Positions 8,057 through 8,200 of a stretch of 8,200 nucleotides of DNA are shown in pieces (positions within the stretch are counted from its first letter, which is position 1; every line of letters begins with the position of its first letter). The notes under the pieces are model-generated. The model was not told where the DNA came from and did not search any database. It saw only the letters and a program-made list of their open reading frames with translations. Origin of the DNA: CBFDCQ01 sp965603355 (GTDB lineage Bacteria; Hydrogenedentota; CAZGCA01; CBFDCQ01); contig CBFDCQ010000108.1 of the NCBI GenBank assembly GCA_965603355.1, positions 1-8,200 on the forward strand. Reading direction: 5' to 3'. A program made the position numbers and the translations under genes.

Positions 8057-8200
8057 TTTATCTGCGACTTGTCCTCGACTATTCCCGCCAACCCGGGTAC
8101 GCGACGCGGCTGCGAGAAACGTTCGAGCAGGCTGACAATCGTCCGGCCGTAGCTTTTCGATTCGCCGGGTTGCGTGCGCGACAGAACGAGCGCGTCGCAC
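8057..8200 (-). other. leader upstream of the large gene; no gene identified
   Basis: The reading frame of the large gene stays open from its ATG to the window edge, with GC-rich third positions, so the tail of another coding region cannot be excluded. The translation (LVLSRTQPGESKSYGRTIVS among others) matches nothing I recognise. A second minus-strand frame closes at a TAG (8079-8081). No convincing sigma-70 or sigma-54 promoter was found here. Confidence 0.3.

Overview
The window is a GC-rich bacterial segment in which all three recognised genes lie on the minus strand and are read right to left: a large exported protein with repeated secretin N-domains, a sigma-54-dependent (NtrC-type) response regulator, and the disaggregase ClpB. 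The exported protein carries a signal peptide, N0/STN domains and an N1 domain, which points to a diderm (Gram-negative-type) cell. The noncoding interval at 4260-4860 is packed with hairpin-forming dispersed repeats of kinds common in genomes of uncultured, environmental phyla. I cannot name a phylum from the sequence alone.

Layout from right to left. 8044-8200 is a leader with a clear Shine-Dalgarno but no identified gene. 8043-4861 encodes a 1060-residue protein built as signal peptide, three STN (secretin N0) repeats, a GspC/PilP-like patch, a TPR-like cassette, a linker, a second copy of the cassette, a fourth STN domain and a secretin N1 domain. It stops where a secretin barrel would normally begin. 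4860-4260 holds no credible gene. It contains a 136-bp element with 13-bp terminal inverted repeats, several GTAGGGG-ended hairpins, a CCCTCTCCC hairpin with a GGGTTAGGGTGAGGG-like tail, and a GCGT-rich repeat that abuts the big gene's stop codon. 4274-4246 is an exact consensus sigma-70 promoter (TTGACA, 17 bp, TATAAT) for the regulator at 4176-2809. 2808-2635 contains a near-perfect sigma-54 promoter (GG and GC 10 bp apart) facing clpB at 2634-34.

The regulator and clpB look like a compact local circuit. A housekeeping promoter makes a sigma-54 activator, and the next gene downstream carries a sigma-54-type promoter. ClpB is usually controlled by heat-shock sigma factors, HrcA or CtsR, so sigma-54 control would be unusual. 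The regulator's receiver domain has lost several canonical residues, so its input may not be ordinary phosphorylation. The multi-STN protein is the least familiar object here: it joins several copies of the secretin gate domain, a domain resembling the known partner of that gate, and TPR-like units in one chain without a pore.
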